Origin: Acanthaster planci
Taxonomy: Eukaryota > Echinodermata > Asteroidea > Valvatida > Acanthasteridae
Direction of reading: 5' to 3'
Assembly: GCF_001949145.1 (NCBI RefSeq)
Contig: NW_019091434.1
Span: forward strand, 577,965 to 637,964
DNA length: 60,000 nt
This document shows, piece by piece, positions 1 to 12,615 of the stretch. Below the pieces are notes generated by a model, which was not told the DNA's origin, ran no database searches, and saw nothing but the letters and a program-made list of their open reading frames with translations. Both the position numbers and the translations under genes were made by a program. Position 1 is the first letter of the stretch. The number at the start of each line of letters is the position of its first letter.

Positions 1-1598
1 CATGCGATCTCTATTTTAAAAAAAGACATGCTTCACAATACATGACAATACATGTGGGGTGCATTGATAACGCAGAAATACCAACAAGAGGGCCTTACTT
101 CTTGTACTCAAGAAATGATGCTGCAGTAGAAGATCCAGTGATGAGTAGATTTCACCAGAGTATCTGTAGAGGACACCATATTGGACTGGATTGTGATCTG
201 CCAGAATCTGAACAACAGACACAAAGAGAATGATTAATTTAGGGGCACTCAGCCAGGAGGAGTTTGGGGTCACTAGAATAAATCACTTATGATCTAATGC
301 ACTGAAGTCAACTGCACTAATCTTAACCAGAATTCCTGAAAATCCGAATCGAATCTGTATTGGAATGAAAGCAAGTGATAATAGCATGTAGAGGGCACCC
401 TTGATGGCTACTGCACCCATAATTTGATTCTGATGCGAATCTTGTTCTGTGTTGAACTACAGTGTTCTTATCAGCAAGGGATCATCCCCAGTCAGGGGAG
501 GCAAGCTACTGTTGCCCCACTCCCCAAGACTAATGGGTCAATTTGGAATAAATTGCACCCTGTGTCACTGTTTATTATAAGCCCTGACCATTTTGCAAAA
601 TCGGCTGAGACATTTATTCCTCTAGGACACTGGGACATTATCTTATTACTATATTAGAGTATGCTGGGCCAGTATGGAATGCCAGGCTAACTACAAAAAG
701 AAAAGAAAAAACGATGGATTCCAAAGTCTAGAAGCGTGCCTTAGAATTATTCTGGGTTCAACCCATAGGTCATATTAAGAGGCCCTTGATAAATTGAATT
801 TATGTACCCTATAGCAACATAGTAAAGATATCTGCGTAGCATTTGCCACTGAGCTAGGGGAAACAAACAGGTTCAAATATAACTACCTAAACATAAGGCA
901 TAACTTAAAAGACAAACACAAATACATGTAATGCTGAATTTTTATTTAACTGGCCTCCTAAAAATACGACAAGTGCTGAAACCAGCAACATTTAAAATAA
1001 GTAAAACACAGCCCCCACTCCCCTTGACAAGTACCTTGTTCAATCCACTATAACTGGTCAGTTGAAAATTTGAAATTGCACTTGGGTATATGGTGAGCAC
1101 GTACGGATGATCCTTTAAAATTCCCTTTAGTGCGCCCTTTGAAAGTAAATTCATGGTAGTCTCTGTTAATTATCTATTTTTAATTAACTTATTTATTTAA
1201 ACATATTTTAACTTTGTATTGTGGAATTTGATAAAGTCTTCCAATGTTTATAGGTTCATTAAAGCAAAATTGACTGATTTAGCCATTCACTTCAAATTCA
1301 ATTGAAATGAACCAATAATGATCAAAAAAAATAATAATACCATATATGGCAATAGAACACAAAGTATTCTCATATTTGCCGGATGGATGTAATCTTTCCA
1401 AAGATTAGGTAAGAAACAAAACAATGACATAACAAAAAACAAACCCAAATCACCTTGATCAAGTATTTCAATGCTGGTCTGAGTGTAGCCATCAAACTCT
1501 CTTGGGCCAACACTTCAAAAAATGACGGCCTGTCACTGGTGGTGGCTGAAGTCAAGTGGGCACCATATTCTGCCATGATTGTGCCGGACTGTATAAAC
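1..1598 (-). CDS. PEX12: PEX12 (peroxin-12), 5' part only; two coding exons
   Basis: Peroxisomal membrane RING-type ubiquitin ligase subunit. The family works with PEX2 and PEX10 to ubiquitinate the import receptor PEX5 so that it can be recycled. Exon A is 1454-1576 (ATG at 1576, 41 codons, donor AAG|GTGATT). Exon B is 99-207 (acceptor TTCAG|ATT, donor AGAA|GTAAGG, phase 1). The joined start MAEYGAHLTS, then RPSFFEVLAQESLM, RPALKYLIK, NPVQYGVLYRY and SSLDLLLQHHFLS follow the vertebrate PEX12 N-terminus closely, as I remember it. The membrane segments and the C-terminal RING lie beyond the left edge. An acceptor (TTTATGCAG) just upstream of the ATG puts the exon start at 1598 and implies a further upstream non-coding exon. 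Bases 208-1453 are intron; I see nothing else in them. The gene is divergent from beta-adaptin. Confidence 0.93.
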
Positions 1599-2659
1599 CT
1601 GCATAAATCGCTAATGCAAAAGAGAATTGATCACTGAAATTTCATTTATTTGTAAAAGAAATGTCCTTTATACAATTCTCCCACATATACATGTAGTTTC
1701 ATCGTTTTCCTGTATTTCTGTTGCAATTCTTCGAATTTTTATGAAAAATAATCTACCTCTGAGAAGCTTAAAAAATGCAATGCCTGGGAAAAGAACACAA
1801 AAGCTGGGAAAAATTCCATATACAGATCAAATCCTATGACACTGGTCTGAAAAATTTGAAGTGTTTTCTGCATAGGCCTACGTGTATATAGGCCTACAAT
1901 ATTTTTCACTGTTAAATATGACTTTTACTTTTAGACTCAAACCTGTTTAGGACATTTTATTACTTTCAGATGGCTAATACTTGCCTACTATCAGACTACT
2001 TTACAAATACAAGGCCTACATGTAGGTCACTGCAGGGAAAATTAGTAGTGTCCTAGTATGGTTCGAGTAACTTGGACCCTACAAATTGCCTTTTTTGTAG
2101 CGTCCAAGCTAAAGTTACTACGAGCATCTCGGAGTCGGACTAGTCTAGTAGTGGTTTCCGTACATGCCATATAATTATAGCCCAGGTGGACTCCCTGACG
2201 GTACTATGTCAGTGCTAGTTGTAATGAACTGAAGACAACGCCCAGCCGTGGCATGCTGGGCTAATGCAGTATAAGCCTACTACATCATACATGGCATGCA
2301 TGACGTAGCCTGTTCTGTAGGCCTGGCTATTCTCTCTCTCAACAGTGGGAGGGCTAGGGGGTGCCCTAACTGACTACACCAACAAACGAGGCTGACATAG
2401 GCGCTTTTTTACCTGCTCGAGTTGTTTTACTATAATACCAATAGAAAAGTGAAAAAAAATGATAAGTGGAAGGACAGGCCTAGGCCATTGAGGAATAAAA
2501 CACATGCCCCACGAACGCTTATCACGGTCTCGATCTCATTAGTTCGGTCATGGAGGATGGTTTGGTGTTTGAAACGCCAAGCACCAGCTGGCTGAATGCA
2601 AAAGATGACATAATACTGTTTCCACTGCGTTTCCCAAAATTTTTATTATAGTTATCATA

Positions 2660-2945
2660 GCCTACCTGTGATCTATTTATTTTAAAAATAAATTAAAAAC
2701 TGCTTCTTGCAATTGTTGCATGTTTTTCGGTGGCAGACGATTTTAGTGCGTACATACTGGTATCCGTGATTTGTACGGTTTTTTGTGTGAGAATACTTCA
2801 AGGGACCAGTGGAAATGCATGCTGGGTGATCGTCGTGGGGAGCGCCATCTTGTCTTACGCCGACAGTCAGAAGTGAATTTGCCCAAGTAATCGTCCGTCT
2901 TCCGAAAAATTGTCCTTTGTTTGGCAAGTTTTGCTTTACGTAAGT
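2660..2945. promoter_or_regulatory. Candidate bidirectional PEX12 / beta-adaptin promoter with non-coding first exons
   Basis: Both flanking genes need an untranslated first exon, because splice acceptors sit just 5' of both start codons. On the minus strand a YY1-type element (AAGATGGCGC, within 2842-2852) is followed by a strong donor CACAG|GTAGGC (last exon base 2666). This fits a PEX12 first exon of about 2666-2850. On the plus strand a strong donor AC|GTAAGT at 2940 fits a beta-adaptin first exon ending at 2939. The stretch 2810-2930 is visibly richer in CpG than its surroundings. The motif and donors are seen; transcription start sites are inferred. Confidence 0.5.
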
Positions 2946-3869
2946 TTCATATATAGCTTTTCACAAATAAGTGTTTTTTTTTTATCGAACAAAGCCCCCA
3001 CTGTGCTGTATTTTTAATTCAGTTTTGACCGAAAGTAGCGTGTGTAGCTGTGCACTGTAACCGCCCACTTCCCAAGTTAGGTTTTACATACTTAGTGAAG
3101 GCAAGCATAGGCCTAGGATGTACTACACCAAATACGCGCCCATAGAAAACAGTGCAAAATCTGACCGAAATAGCGCCGCCTGTTGACTCTCGTGAAGAGG
3201 TTGGCCTCCGTTTTTTTACTGGAAATTCAAGATTATGGCCAGAAGATAATTTTCGTTTCAATTTCATGGGCTGATGAGGGTTAGCCACGAAAAACTAAGC
3301 TCTCATTTCTGAATGTAACCGCCCACTTCTATCCAAAAATAGGCCCGCAATTTGGAGCTTTTTGTGAAAGAAATACCCCGAACTGGAAACTATCAGTCCC
3401 AAATTCGGGACTTATTACAGAAATATATCTATGATGCCTCCTGATTATGGCATGTCTTATTGTAAAACCCCGTGGGATCACAACATATTAATGAGCTCAC
3501 GTGCAGAAATACAACCATTTGGTGGAGTGCTCCCCTAGGGCCTACGTGTAGTTTAGGAAATTTAGACAGGTTTCCGTCTACTTTTGTTGCACCATTCTGG
3601 TGCATTAGAAATGGGAACCAGACCAGCTTACAACAAATGGATCTCCTTATTCTCAGACTTTATTTCCCTGAATTTCAAAATGAAATCCTAGCTAGGCCTA
3701 AACCCCCAGTGAGTCTACCAAAGAAGAAAAAGAAAAGTATTATTAAGGCCTGCAGATTACAATGCAGGCCCTACAACAACCCCTGAACTGTGGGGGTTTG
3801 TGGGACTCGGAGTACAGCAGGCGATTGTGGGAGCATGCCGGATGATCAGGAACCCCTGTTCTAGGGGGA

Positions 3870-4002
3870 ACCGGTCCTAATGTGCATGACCGTAGCATAG
3901 TTGCGAGTTAGCTAATTTCATCACCTTGGCCTATTCAGGCTATATTCATGTCTGATGGCAAAATTAGGGACCTGGCAACTGTATGGTCATGCACGTTAGG
4001 CT
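3870..4002. repeat. Short inverted-repeat element
   Basis: The arm at about 3870-3918 (starting CCTAATGTGCATGACC) is an imperfect reverse complement of the arm at about 3952-4002 (ending GGTCATGCACGTTAGG). One arm's sequence, GGACCTGGCAACTGTATGGTCATG, recurs at 4836-5123, where a 252-bp element interrupts it. Confidence 0.6.
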
Positions 4003-4133
4003 TAACATCAATGAACGTGTAGTTGAAGAGTCCCTAATTTCGCTACCTACATGACCTAGGCCTACACGCAGTATTGTCAGCATGATCAGATGATAAAGTC
4101 TGATTGGTTTTCAAAGTAGGCCTTAGTGGTGAT

Positions 4134-4824
4134 GTTCAGCGCAATCTTTGAAAGTGCACAAATTTTAAATTTGTGCAACTTGTGCAATTTTTCTTGAGCA
4201 ATTTTTATTAGGTTGCGCATATTTTAAATCTGCACGGATAATGTTGAGTGCAATCTTTGATGGTTAGCGTTTGAGTAGAAGCTAGGATTCCAGCACAAAC
4301 TAGTAGTTTTGGGGGTCGTTGCAAATTCCTTATATTCCCTGATTGTTATTTATTTTGTCTGGGATCCTTTGCAAATATATTCCTGATTAAATCATATAAG
4401 GCTCTAAGACTTTCCTGTTTTAAAAATCAATGGGAATTGAATTGCTCGCACAAGGAATTTTTTGCGGAGGGAAGCAAAGTCCGAATGAAACGTCCTCAGG
4501 AGAATTTAATTGCTCTCACATGGCAGTATTGATCAATACGCTTGAATGGTGAAATTTCTCATGGCCAGCCGGTGTGATGCATGTGCTACCGTACCCTGGT
4601 CCCACAAGTACATGCCACACTCAACATGCGGCACACACGTCACATGAAACAGGCTCAACAAAATCATGCCAAATGTGTAGTGTATGTCAGTCTCTTTTAA
4701 GTACGACTGTTGCCTGTGGTTCATGTATCCTAACAATTTTTATGGCAATATCTGTGGATGTGCAAAATTTACAAATTGGGTGTGCATATTTTAAATTTGC
4801 GCACTTTCAAAGATTGCATTCAAC
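4134..4824. mobile_element. Inverted-repeat DNA element, about 690 bp
   Basis: Terminal inverted repeats at 4134-4157 and 4801-4824 share GCAATCTTTGAAAGTGC. AT-rich subterminal copies of AAATTTGTGC / TTTTAAATTTG lie just inside both ends, and an internal partial copy sits near 4246. No coding capacity. I do not see a convincing target-site duplication. Confidence 0.6.
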
Positions 4825-4849
4825 AGCGAGATAAAGGACCTGGCAACTA

Positions 4850-5101
4850 TAGACGTTTTCCTGTGATGTCACAATCGTGCTGGACCACGATGTGTTGTTA
4901 TGGTAATGGGTGGATAGTGTTGCGATGGTAATATACTTAATTCAAGATAAATTGGTCGAGCATGCAGCATTCACACGTGTGCTTGTACGTGGTTGAAGCT
5001 GCCCGTAGGACTATATTGCGATCACCGTGGCCTTGGTGGTCCACACATGGTGGAATTGTTTACATATAGCCCAATCCAGTGATGTGGGCGAAAAAGGTCT
5101 A
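4850..5101 (+). mobile_element. MITE-like element, copy 1 (252 bp)
   Basis: Starts TAGACGTTTT and ends AAAAAGGTCTA, so the ends form a short terminal inverted repeat. The whole unit is about the same sequence as 11826-12077 in reverse orientation, and both copies are 252 bp. Flanks match the nearby repeat arm at 3968-4001, which lacks the insert, pointing to insertion at TA. No ORF. Confidence 0.75.
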
Positions 5102-5718
5102 TGTGGTCATGGATGTTAGGTCTCTCTCAAATGATTTCACTTCCTATAGATTGCCACTTTCATTGGCTTTGTGGTCTTCATATTTCCATATTCCACATTA
5201 GCTGCATTGTATTTGAAGCGTTGAAAACACTTTGATCAATATGTAGGGGTATATGGAGCATTTGCATGCTGTGAGCACATGCACCTGTTGGTGTTAAATA
5301 CACAGTTGTAGGCTTAATTTTTCTTGAAAAAAATGGTGTCCTAGGAGATAGATCTATATGGAAAGTAAACATACAATATGACGGAAAAGATAAAGAAACA
5401 AAACTGAAAAAAAGACATGGAGCTGGGCAACCCAGAATGATGAACTTACTATACAGCATGCATACCAATTGGGCCAGCATACCACATTGATAGATGGCAA
5501 TTGAAACTTTACATAGATATAGATTGGCAAAGTATTTGTTCAAGGGCATACTGTAGAATTTGGAAGTCGCATGACAGTTACTGTAATTATAGCCGACCGG
5601 TTTTAAGCAAAAAAGTACATGCCCACTTACACGTGAGAATAGAGTTTCCTGTTTTGTATCTGTTGCACAGGTGCACAGGTGAAGAATAGGGATCACAGAA
5701 TAGGGATCACAGGACAAG

Positions 5719-8700
5719 ATGACGGACTCCAAGTACTTCACCACCACCAAGAAGGGTGAGATCTATGAGTTGAAGGCAGATCTCAACAGCGATAAGAAAG
5801 AGAAGAAGAAGGAAGCTGTCAAGAAGGTCATAGCCAGCATGACCGTGGGTAAAGATGTCAGGTAAAGATCTCAGCTGATCTAAATGAAAATCCTCCAAAC
5901 CTTATATTTTATTCACATTTATTTTACTTCTCAGAAGAAAAAGTGATGGTTTAAACAGGAAGAGATCAGAAACCGAGCCCCTCAGTGACTTTTTAATCAA
6001 GATGTACCATCTTGTCACAGCTCGCTGTTTCCTGATGTGGTGAACTGCATGCAGACAGACAACCTGGAACTCAAGAAGCTGGTGTACCTGTACCTGATGA
6101 ACTATGCCAAGAGCCAGCCAGATATGGCTATCATGGCCGTCAACACGTTTGTCAAGGTAAGTCACGGCTCTTCCCTGGTTGACTAATTGGACCGTGGCTT
6201 GGGATTTTGGTATGAGCGGACTCCTGTGATCATTCTTAATCACGGGCAAAACTGCCCAAATGAGATACGGCCAAAGATGCAGATTCCAAGACTTCTCCGA
6301 GTCGCACAGTGGATTGTAAAGATCAGTCCTGTAGTCTTATTTCTGCATGATTAGAGATGAGTGTTTCCGGCACCAATATTGCCATCTGTTTTTTGCAGTT
6401 CCAACTTTAAGGATGAATGAACCTCATTTGAATGATACAAATTTTGAAGGCACAGGTAAGTTAGTGTGACTGCTCAAGGCAAGCACTCTGAAAGCAGGCA
6501 TGCAACTTATTTTCTGATCAACCAATTTTTTCCTTTTTTTTTACTCCACTTGTTCTTTTTACAGCCGTTGCAAATTGAAAATATGGTATAAACTCTTATG
6601 AGTATTCAAATTCCCCCTTTTTTCTCTTAATTTAACGCCCATTTGCATGCCTGTGAACGTATGGAGTTTTGTAAGTATTCTTATCCTGATACATGTATAC
6701 CAGTTGGAGGTGTGCCTTATCAAAGTGCCCTGTTTCCCTATCATCTTGACCCAGGACTGCGAGGACACCAACCCCCTGATCCGCGCCTTGGCCGTGCGCA
6801 CCATGGGCTGCATCCGGGTGGACAAGATCACGGCCTACCTCTGCGACCCGCTGCGCAAGTGCCTCAAGGACGAGGACCCCTATGTGCAGAAGACGGCGGC
6901 GGTGTGCGTGGCCAAGCTGTACGACATCAACCCGCAGCTGGTGGAGGATCAAGGCTTCATCGACCAGCTTCGCGACCTGCTGACAGCGTCCAACCCAATG
7001 GTAGGTTAGGGTCTTCGACCCCCTCATGGCGAGGATTCTGCACTGCCCGCTGAAGGAGTATGTAGAATACAGCACACATTATTCATGCCATGGGACTGAC
7101 TTCCAGTTGTGTTTGTGTTGCAGTTTTAGTGAAATTAAAAACCTGTGAAAGACTGAAGTACTTTATTTTGCAACCATAGATCATCTTGGGATAAAAGGAC
7201 TATAAACTTATGTCAAGATTCAACTTGCACAAGAGCAGGAACAAAACCACAGAAACACCAATTGTCCTTTTAGTGGGTGGAGGAATGAACTAGAGCAGTG
7301 CATTTGGAAGCTTTAATTTTCCAAATGTTCTTGCTCCCCATTCACCAAGCTGTGTACCTAGATATCTTGAATTTATCTATTTTTATCTTGGAAGTCTCAC
7401 TGCTGGTCTAATTTGCATTCTGAGAAAGATTGAATGTTTCAGTCAGGCAGATTTTTCATGTGCGAACTGATTGCCATCCTGTATTTGCTTTTTCAATAAA
7501 TGTGAGTGGAAAAAGATGAAAGTCACTTTCACCACTCCTACATATACTTCTGATTCAAATCCAAGAAAGATGAAGAAATAATCACTCCATAACCCTTGGA
7601 TACCAGGGGTAAAAGACAGTCCTAGAAAAGGGCATTTTGTGAGCACCATCCATAAGATTCCCAAAGAGGCAGTTTTCGTTTTAGGTTTTGTGAATTATTC
7701 AGAAATCATTACCCTGGAATTCTTGGCAGGTGGTTGCTAATGCTGTTGCGGCACTCTCTGAGATCAACGATGCCTCGCCCACTGGTACGACCCTCTTTGA
7801 CCTGAACCCTCAGACCATCAATAAGCTGTTGACTGCACTGAATGAGTGCACAGAGTAAGTCTACTTCCAGAGTGATGTATGTCTAACTCTTCAAAAGCTA
7901 TCATTGTCTGTTTTGTCAATATTCATTTACTGTTTCTGCTAATCCTAAATTCCGTTTCAATCATCATTACTCTCTGAAAATTGTTCACTTTTTTGCATTG
8001 ACAATAACTTTTCCACATTTAGACTTTTCCTTTTTTGCTTGTAAGTTTTTTGTGTGTGATGCCAAGAAGTCTGATCCAATTTTTGAATCAAATGATCATT
8101 AACACCTCTCTGCAGATGGGGTCAGATCTTTATCCTGGACTCCTTGTCCAACTACACCCCTAAGGATGACCGAGAGGCCCAGAGCATCTGTGAGCGGGTC
8201 ACCCCTCGGCTGGCCCACGCCAACGCCGCTGTGGTACTCTCAGCTGTCAAGGTGGGTAAAAGTCAGTTAAGTCCATACCTTCTCTTGACCTCAGTTTGGA
8301 TCTGCTCTTTTGACTAACAGTTAGCTTCAGGCACACAGCGCCGTCCAAAAACTGTAGATTTAACTTAGTAAGCACTAACCTGTCAAACAGGCACGTCATA
8401 CTTGGTAAAATTGTAATAGTCAGTGTTACCTTTTAAAAAATCAGTAATTAAAATAAGTAAAGACACGAAGAGAATATCTCGCAAGTAAAAATGTTCCTGT
8501 TTTGAGTGGATTGTCGCTCTATGGAACACTATTGAAATTAACTTTGGGAATTGGCCTTGTTCCTAATGGTAAGCGGTGTTCCCAAGCTTAGCACGCGACG
8601 GTATTGACCACTCACCCATTCTGGAACATGCGTTCTTAGTTAAATGAAAAGTGGGTGTTCCTAAGTAAAAAATAAGCTGTTTCCATGAAAACATTCTTCA

Positions 8701-11700
8701 GGGGTCCAGCCTTTGAGATGCTGCTTAAAGTACCTCAACAGTGTCACAGGGAACAGATACCCACAGAAACCCTGTCCCCCCCTCAAAAAAAGAATGCTAC
8801 TTATAGCACCAAATACACGAGGGTACTGCACTGTCCAAAGTTTGTACAGTGTTTTGGGTGTGACTGCATTGCTGTTCCATGAGCGTGCTGTGATAGCGTG
8901 CCCAGAATGGTGCATCCCTCTGTCGTCTGATCTTCCAGGTACTGATGAAGTTCATGGAGATGATGCCAGTAGAAGGCGAGTACCTCACCACCCTGACCAG
9001 GAAGCTGGCTCCACCCCTGGTCACTCTGCTGTCTGCCGAGCCCGAGGTGCAGTACGTCGCCCTCAGGAACATCAACCTGATAGTGCAGAAGAGGTAAGAG
9101 TCTGCATGGAACCGTTCTTAATCCACCAGAAGACTATCCTCTTGCGCAATATTGGTCGCATATTCTATCCACCCCGAGCTGAAGTGCACCCTCACCCGCG
9201 AAAAAAAGACAGATGGTACTAATTTTTCCAACCGGGTTCTTGCACGTGTTTGGCGTGCACACGAAGACCACACATTCTAGACTAAAACCGTTGGGCGTAC
9301 TCGAGCGCACATAAACTTGTGCACCTATGCAGTGCGTGAGTACCAAAGGACTGTCAATTTCCTTTTCAAGACACGCCCTCTTTTGTTCCTGCTCGGAGCG
9401 GATTGCTCACTCAAACTTGAGACATACACATGTAAGTGCCTCATTAAAGTAGCTGGCTCTACAGTATTCTATCCAGCAAAATTAAGCAAATCCAGGTAAG
9501 CAAGCTGAGAAGGCTTGGGGTAATGTTTCACAACAGAACTATGTAAACTGTACTGCATACTTCATATTCATCGCACATGCACACATCTAGGCTGCTGGGA
9601 GTGTGTAACCTTAGGCATTTGGAGGGTCTGGAAGGGTGAAATGTTTCATACATATTTTGGATGTGGAAACAAGAAATGTTAATTCAGCAATTGAGAGATT
9701 TCATTCCATGCTGTCTGACTTTGTACCACGGTTTTTAATCAAGGCTCTTGGTTGCTACAGATGTGTGGCATTTCTATGTAAGTTTGGAGAGGTTGATCCT
9801 CGCACACTTGGAGACCAGGCAAGATTCAAACTTACAGGTTCTTACTCTTGGCCACTAAAGATAAGTTAATAACTCAACCTGCTGTATACATCATTGGATC
9901 ATCGCTGAAATCTCTCTCTCATACTTGACCCAAACAGACCAGAGATTCTGAAGCAGGAGATGAAGGTGTTCTTTGTCAAGTACAACGATCCCATCTATGT
10001 CAAGTTGGAGAAGCTGGACATCATGATCCGTCTGGCTGCCCAGGGGAACATTGCGCAGGTGCTGGCCGAACTGAAGGAGTATGCCACCGAGGTGGACGTC
10101 GATTTTGTACGCAAGTCAGTGCGGGCCATCGGTCGCTGTGCCATCAAAATTGAGGTGAGGATAATAAGCGACTAGATTGACAACCCAAGGATCATGTGTG
10201 ATTTACACTCTTGCTTGTCGAGTTTTCACAGATAAGACAAATGGAAAACTTTCTTTCTAAGATACATGTGTGTTGTATTTGTTAAACATTATTTGCTAGA
10301 TTTCCCCCGCTGCTGAAAGTGCCATGATTTTTTGTAGGTATCCTCGGGGCCATAGGAAATTTTAACTGTACTGTTGTATTTTGTGTTGGCTCAGTTGGTC
10401 TTGTGTTAAGAAAGGAACTTCTAATCTTGTGCCTGACTCCAAATCTGAAACCAACTTAAGCTCCGTACAGAGTCAATACCCAAATGAATTTTAATGATAA
10501 AGACACTTCATCCGGTTAGCATGTATTTCCATCTTTGTGTACATTCCTCGCAAACAAACATTTGCAAAGGCATAAAGTGAATGGTCTATTAGTCTTGAAC
10601 ATTTTAGTCAGCATGTGTTAGGCTCTTTCAAGGCTGCAGAAAAGTGACAGTTACTCAGGAATCATGTAAGCGAGTATGACTTGTCTTTAATCCCTTTAGC
10701 AATCTGCTGAACGCTGCGTCAGCACCCTCCTGGATCTCATTCAGACCAAGGTCAACTATGTGGTCCAGGAAGCCATCGTGGTCATCAAGGACATATTCCG
10801 GAAGTATCCCAACAAGTATGAGAGCATCATCGCCACTCTCTGTGAGAATCTTGACACATTGGATGAGCCAGAGGCAAGGTGAGGAAATGTCGCGCCATAG
10901 CTTTGGCCTGAATCTTGGGTCCCACAGACACACTGCGGTTGTATATGAGCACACAAAGGATGAGATAAAATATATTTTTGAGATGTTAAATTTCAGGTGT
11001 TTTCTTCGCACCCTCTTGGTTTCAGCAAAATTCTTCAAGAGTACAACAAAAAACGTACTGAAATCTTACAGTTGGAAACAGTTGTGATGAAATTCAGCAG
11101 GATATTGACTCCTTTTTCAAATTTGATGTGATAAGCTTTATTTACGTCAAGAGATTACAACAACTATCCACCTCAAACCATGCCATATTTGTAAACTACA
11201 GTGCCACTTTTAGTAGTGTAAAACACTTTTATGATATTGGTCTGCACCCTTTTATGCCTTCATGGAAATCTTTTTTCAACCTTTTTCTGACCTTTTCAAC
11301 CTCACAAAAACATGCCAGTTGATCTGTTCTCTGAAGCACCCTTTAAACCTTATCGCTCATCCCCAGAGCCTCCATGATCTGGATCATCGGTGAGTACGCC
11401 GAGCGCATCGACAATGCAGACGAACTCCTGGAGAGCTTCCTGGAGGGGTTCCATGACGAGAACACCCAGGTACAACTGCAGCTACTGACCGCCATCGTCA
11501 AGCTGTTCCTGAAGCGGCCCACGGACACCCAGGAGCTGGTGCAGCAAGTCCTCAGTCTGGCCACGCAGGTAAAGTGCCATTGATGAATAGGAACATTTGT
11601 GACAGAATGAGTTGCAAGTCGCTAGAATTACTGTGGATTTAAATGCCTTAAAATGAATCTTTCAAAATGCAAATTATAAGGAACCTTCGGTATTTTCTAC

Positions 11701-12615
11701 CCACATTATAGCCATTTTCATAAGAATGTGATTCTGAGTGATCAGTCAAAATGAAATGTTCCGTTTGTTCTTCCTAACTGAAACAAAACACAAAATGACG
11801 GAAAAGAATAACCTTAAGGCTCATATAGACCTTTTTACCCACGTCACTGGATTGCGCTAAAATGTAAACAATACCACCACGTGTGGACCGCCTTGGCTAC
11901 GATGATCACATATATGCCTACGGGCAGCTTCAACCACATACAAGTGGACGTGCAAACGCTGCATGCTTGACTAGTTTAATCTTGAATAAGTAGATTACCA
12001 TCACAACACTATGCACTCATTACCATCACAACATATCGCGGTCCAGCACGATTATGACATCACAGGAAAAAGGTTTATTGTGGGAGGCCTTCAGATTTTA
12101 GGCTTTTTCTTTTGAGTTTGACCATCTCCCAGCTTGCATCTCATCCTCTCTGAATTCTCCAGACTTGAGACACCATCGTTTAAAATCGCATCATTTTTGA
12201 GAAGACACTTGGCAAGTACCCGTCATCAAGCACCCAGGACCAACTAATCCATATTCGCATTGGCAAGAATGGCAAATAAGGCACCAGACTATTCCATGCC
12301 ATGACTAATTACTGAATCTCATGCTGCATTAACCTACCCCCCCACCAACTTCCCACAGGACAGTGACAACCCCGACCTGCGCGACCGCGGCTACATCTAC
12401 TGGCGTCTCCTCTCCACGGACCCGGCCGCGGCTAAGGACGTAGTGCTGGCCAACAAGCCCCTGATCTCGGAGGAGACCGACCTGATTGAGCCCACCCTAC
12501 TGGATGAGCTCATCTGCTACATCGGCAGCCTGGCCTCCGTCTATCACAAGCCGCCCAGTGCATTCGTGGAGGGTCGTAATGCTACTAGGAGGGTGTTGCC
12601 TACGCGGGCTCCAGG
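5719..12615 (+). CDS. AP2B1: Beta-adaptin trunk (exons 1-10)
   Basis: Residues 1 to about 599: the armadillo/HEAT-type alpha-solenoid that packs into the adaptor core. Conservation with vertebrate beta-adaptins is very high, for example [19 protein letters not shown] (exon 2), [12 protein letters not shown] (exon 3), [16 protein letters not shown] (exon 6) and [11 protein letters not shown] (exon 7). Exons are noticeably more GC-rich, especially at third positions, than the AT-rich introns. The last exon ends in a basic, less conserved stretch ([14 protein letters not shown]) that opens the hinge. Confidence 0.97.

Larger units (their letters stand above)
2946..5670 (+). other. Beta-adaptin intron 1 / 5' region
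   Basis: No exon I can support. The interval holds the inverted-repeat elements listed separately. The 190-codon open frame on the minus strand at 5178-5750 overlaps the first coding exon, shows no family signature and is treated as chance. Confidence 0.5.

Noticed and set aside
5178-5750. 190-codon open frame on the minus strand
   Set aside because: It overlaps beta-adaptin exon 1 antisense, has no family motif and mixes Cys/Phe-rich low-complexity sequence; a chance frame.
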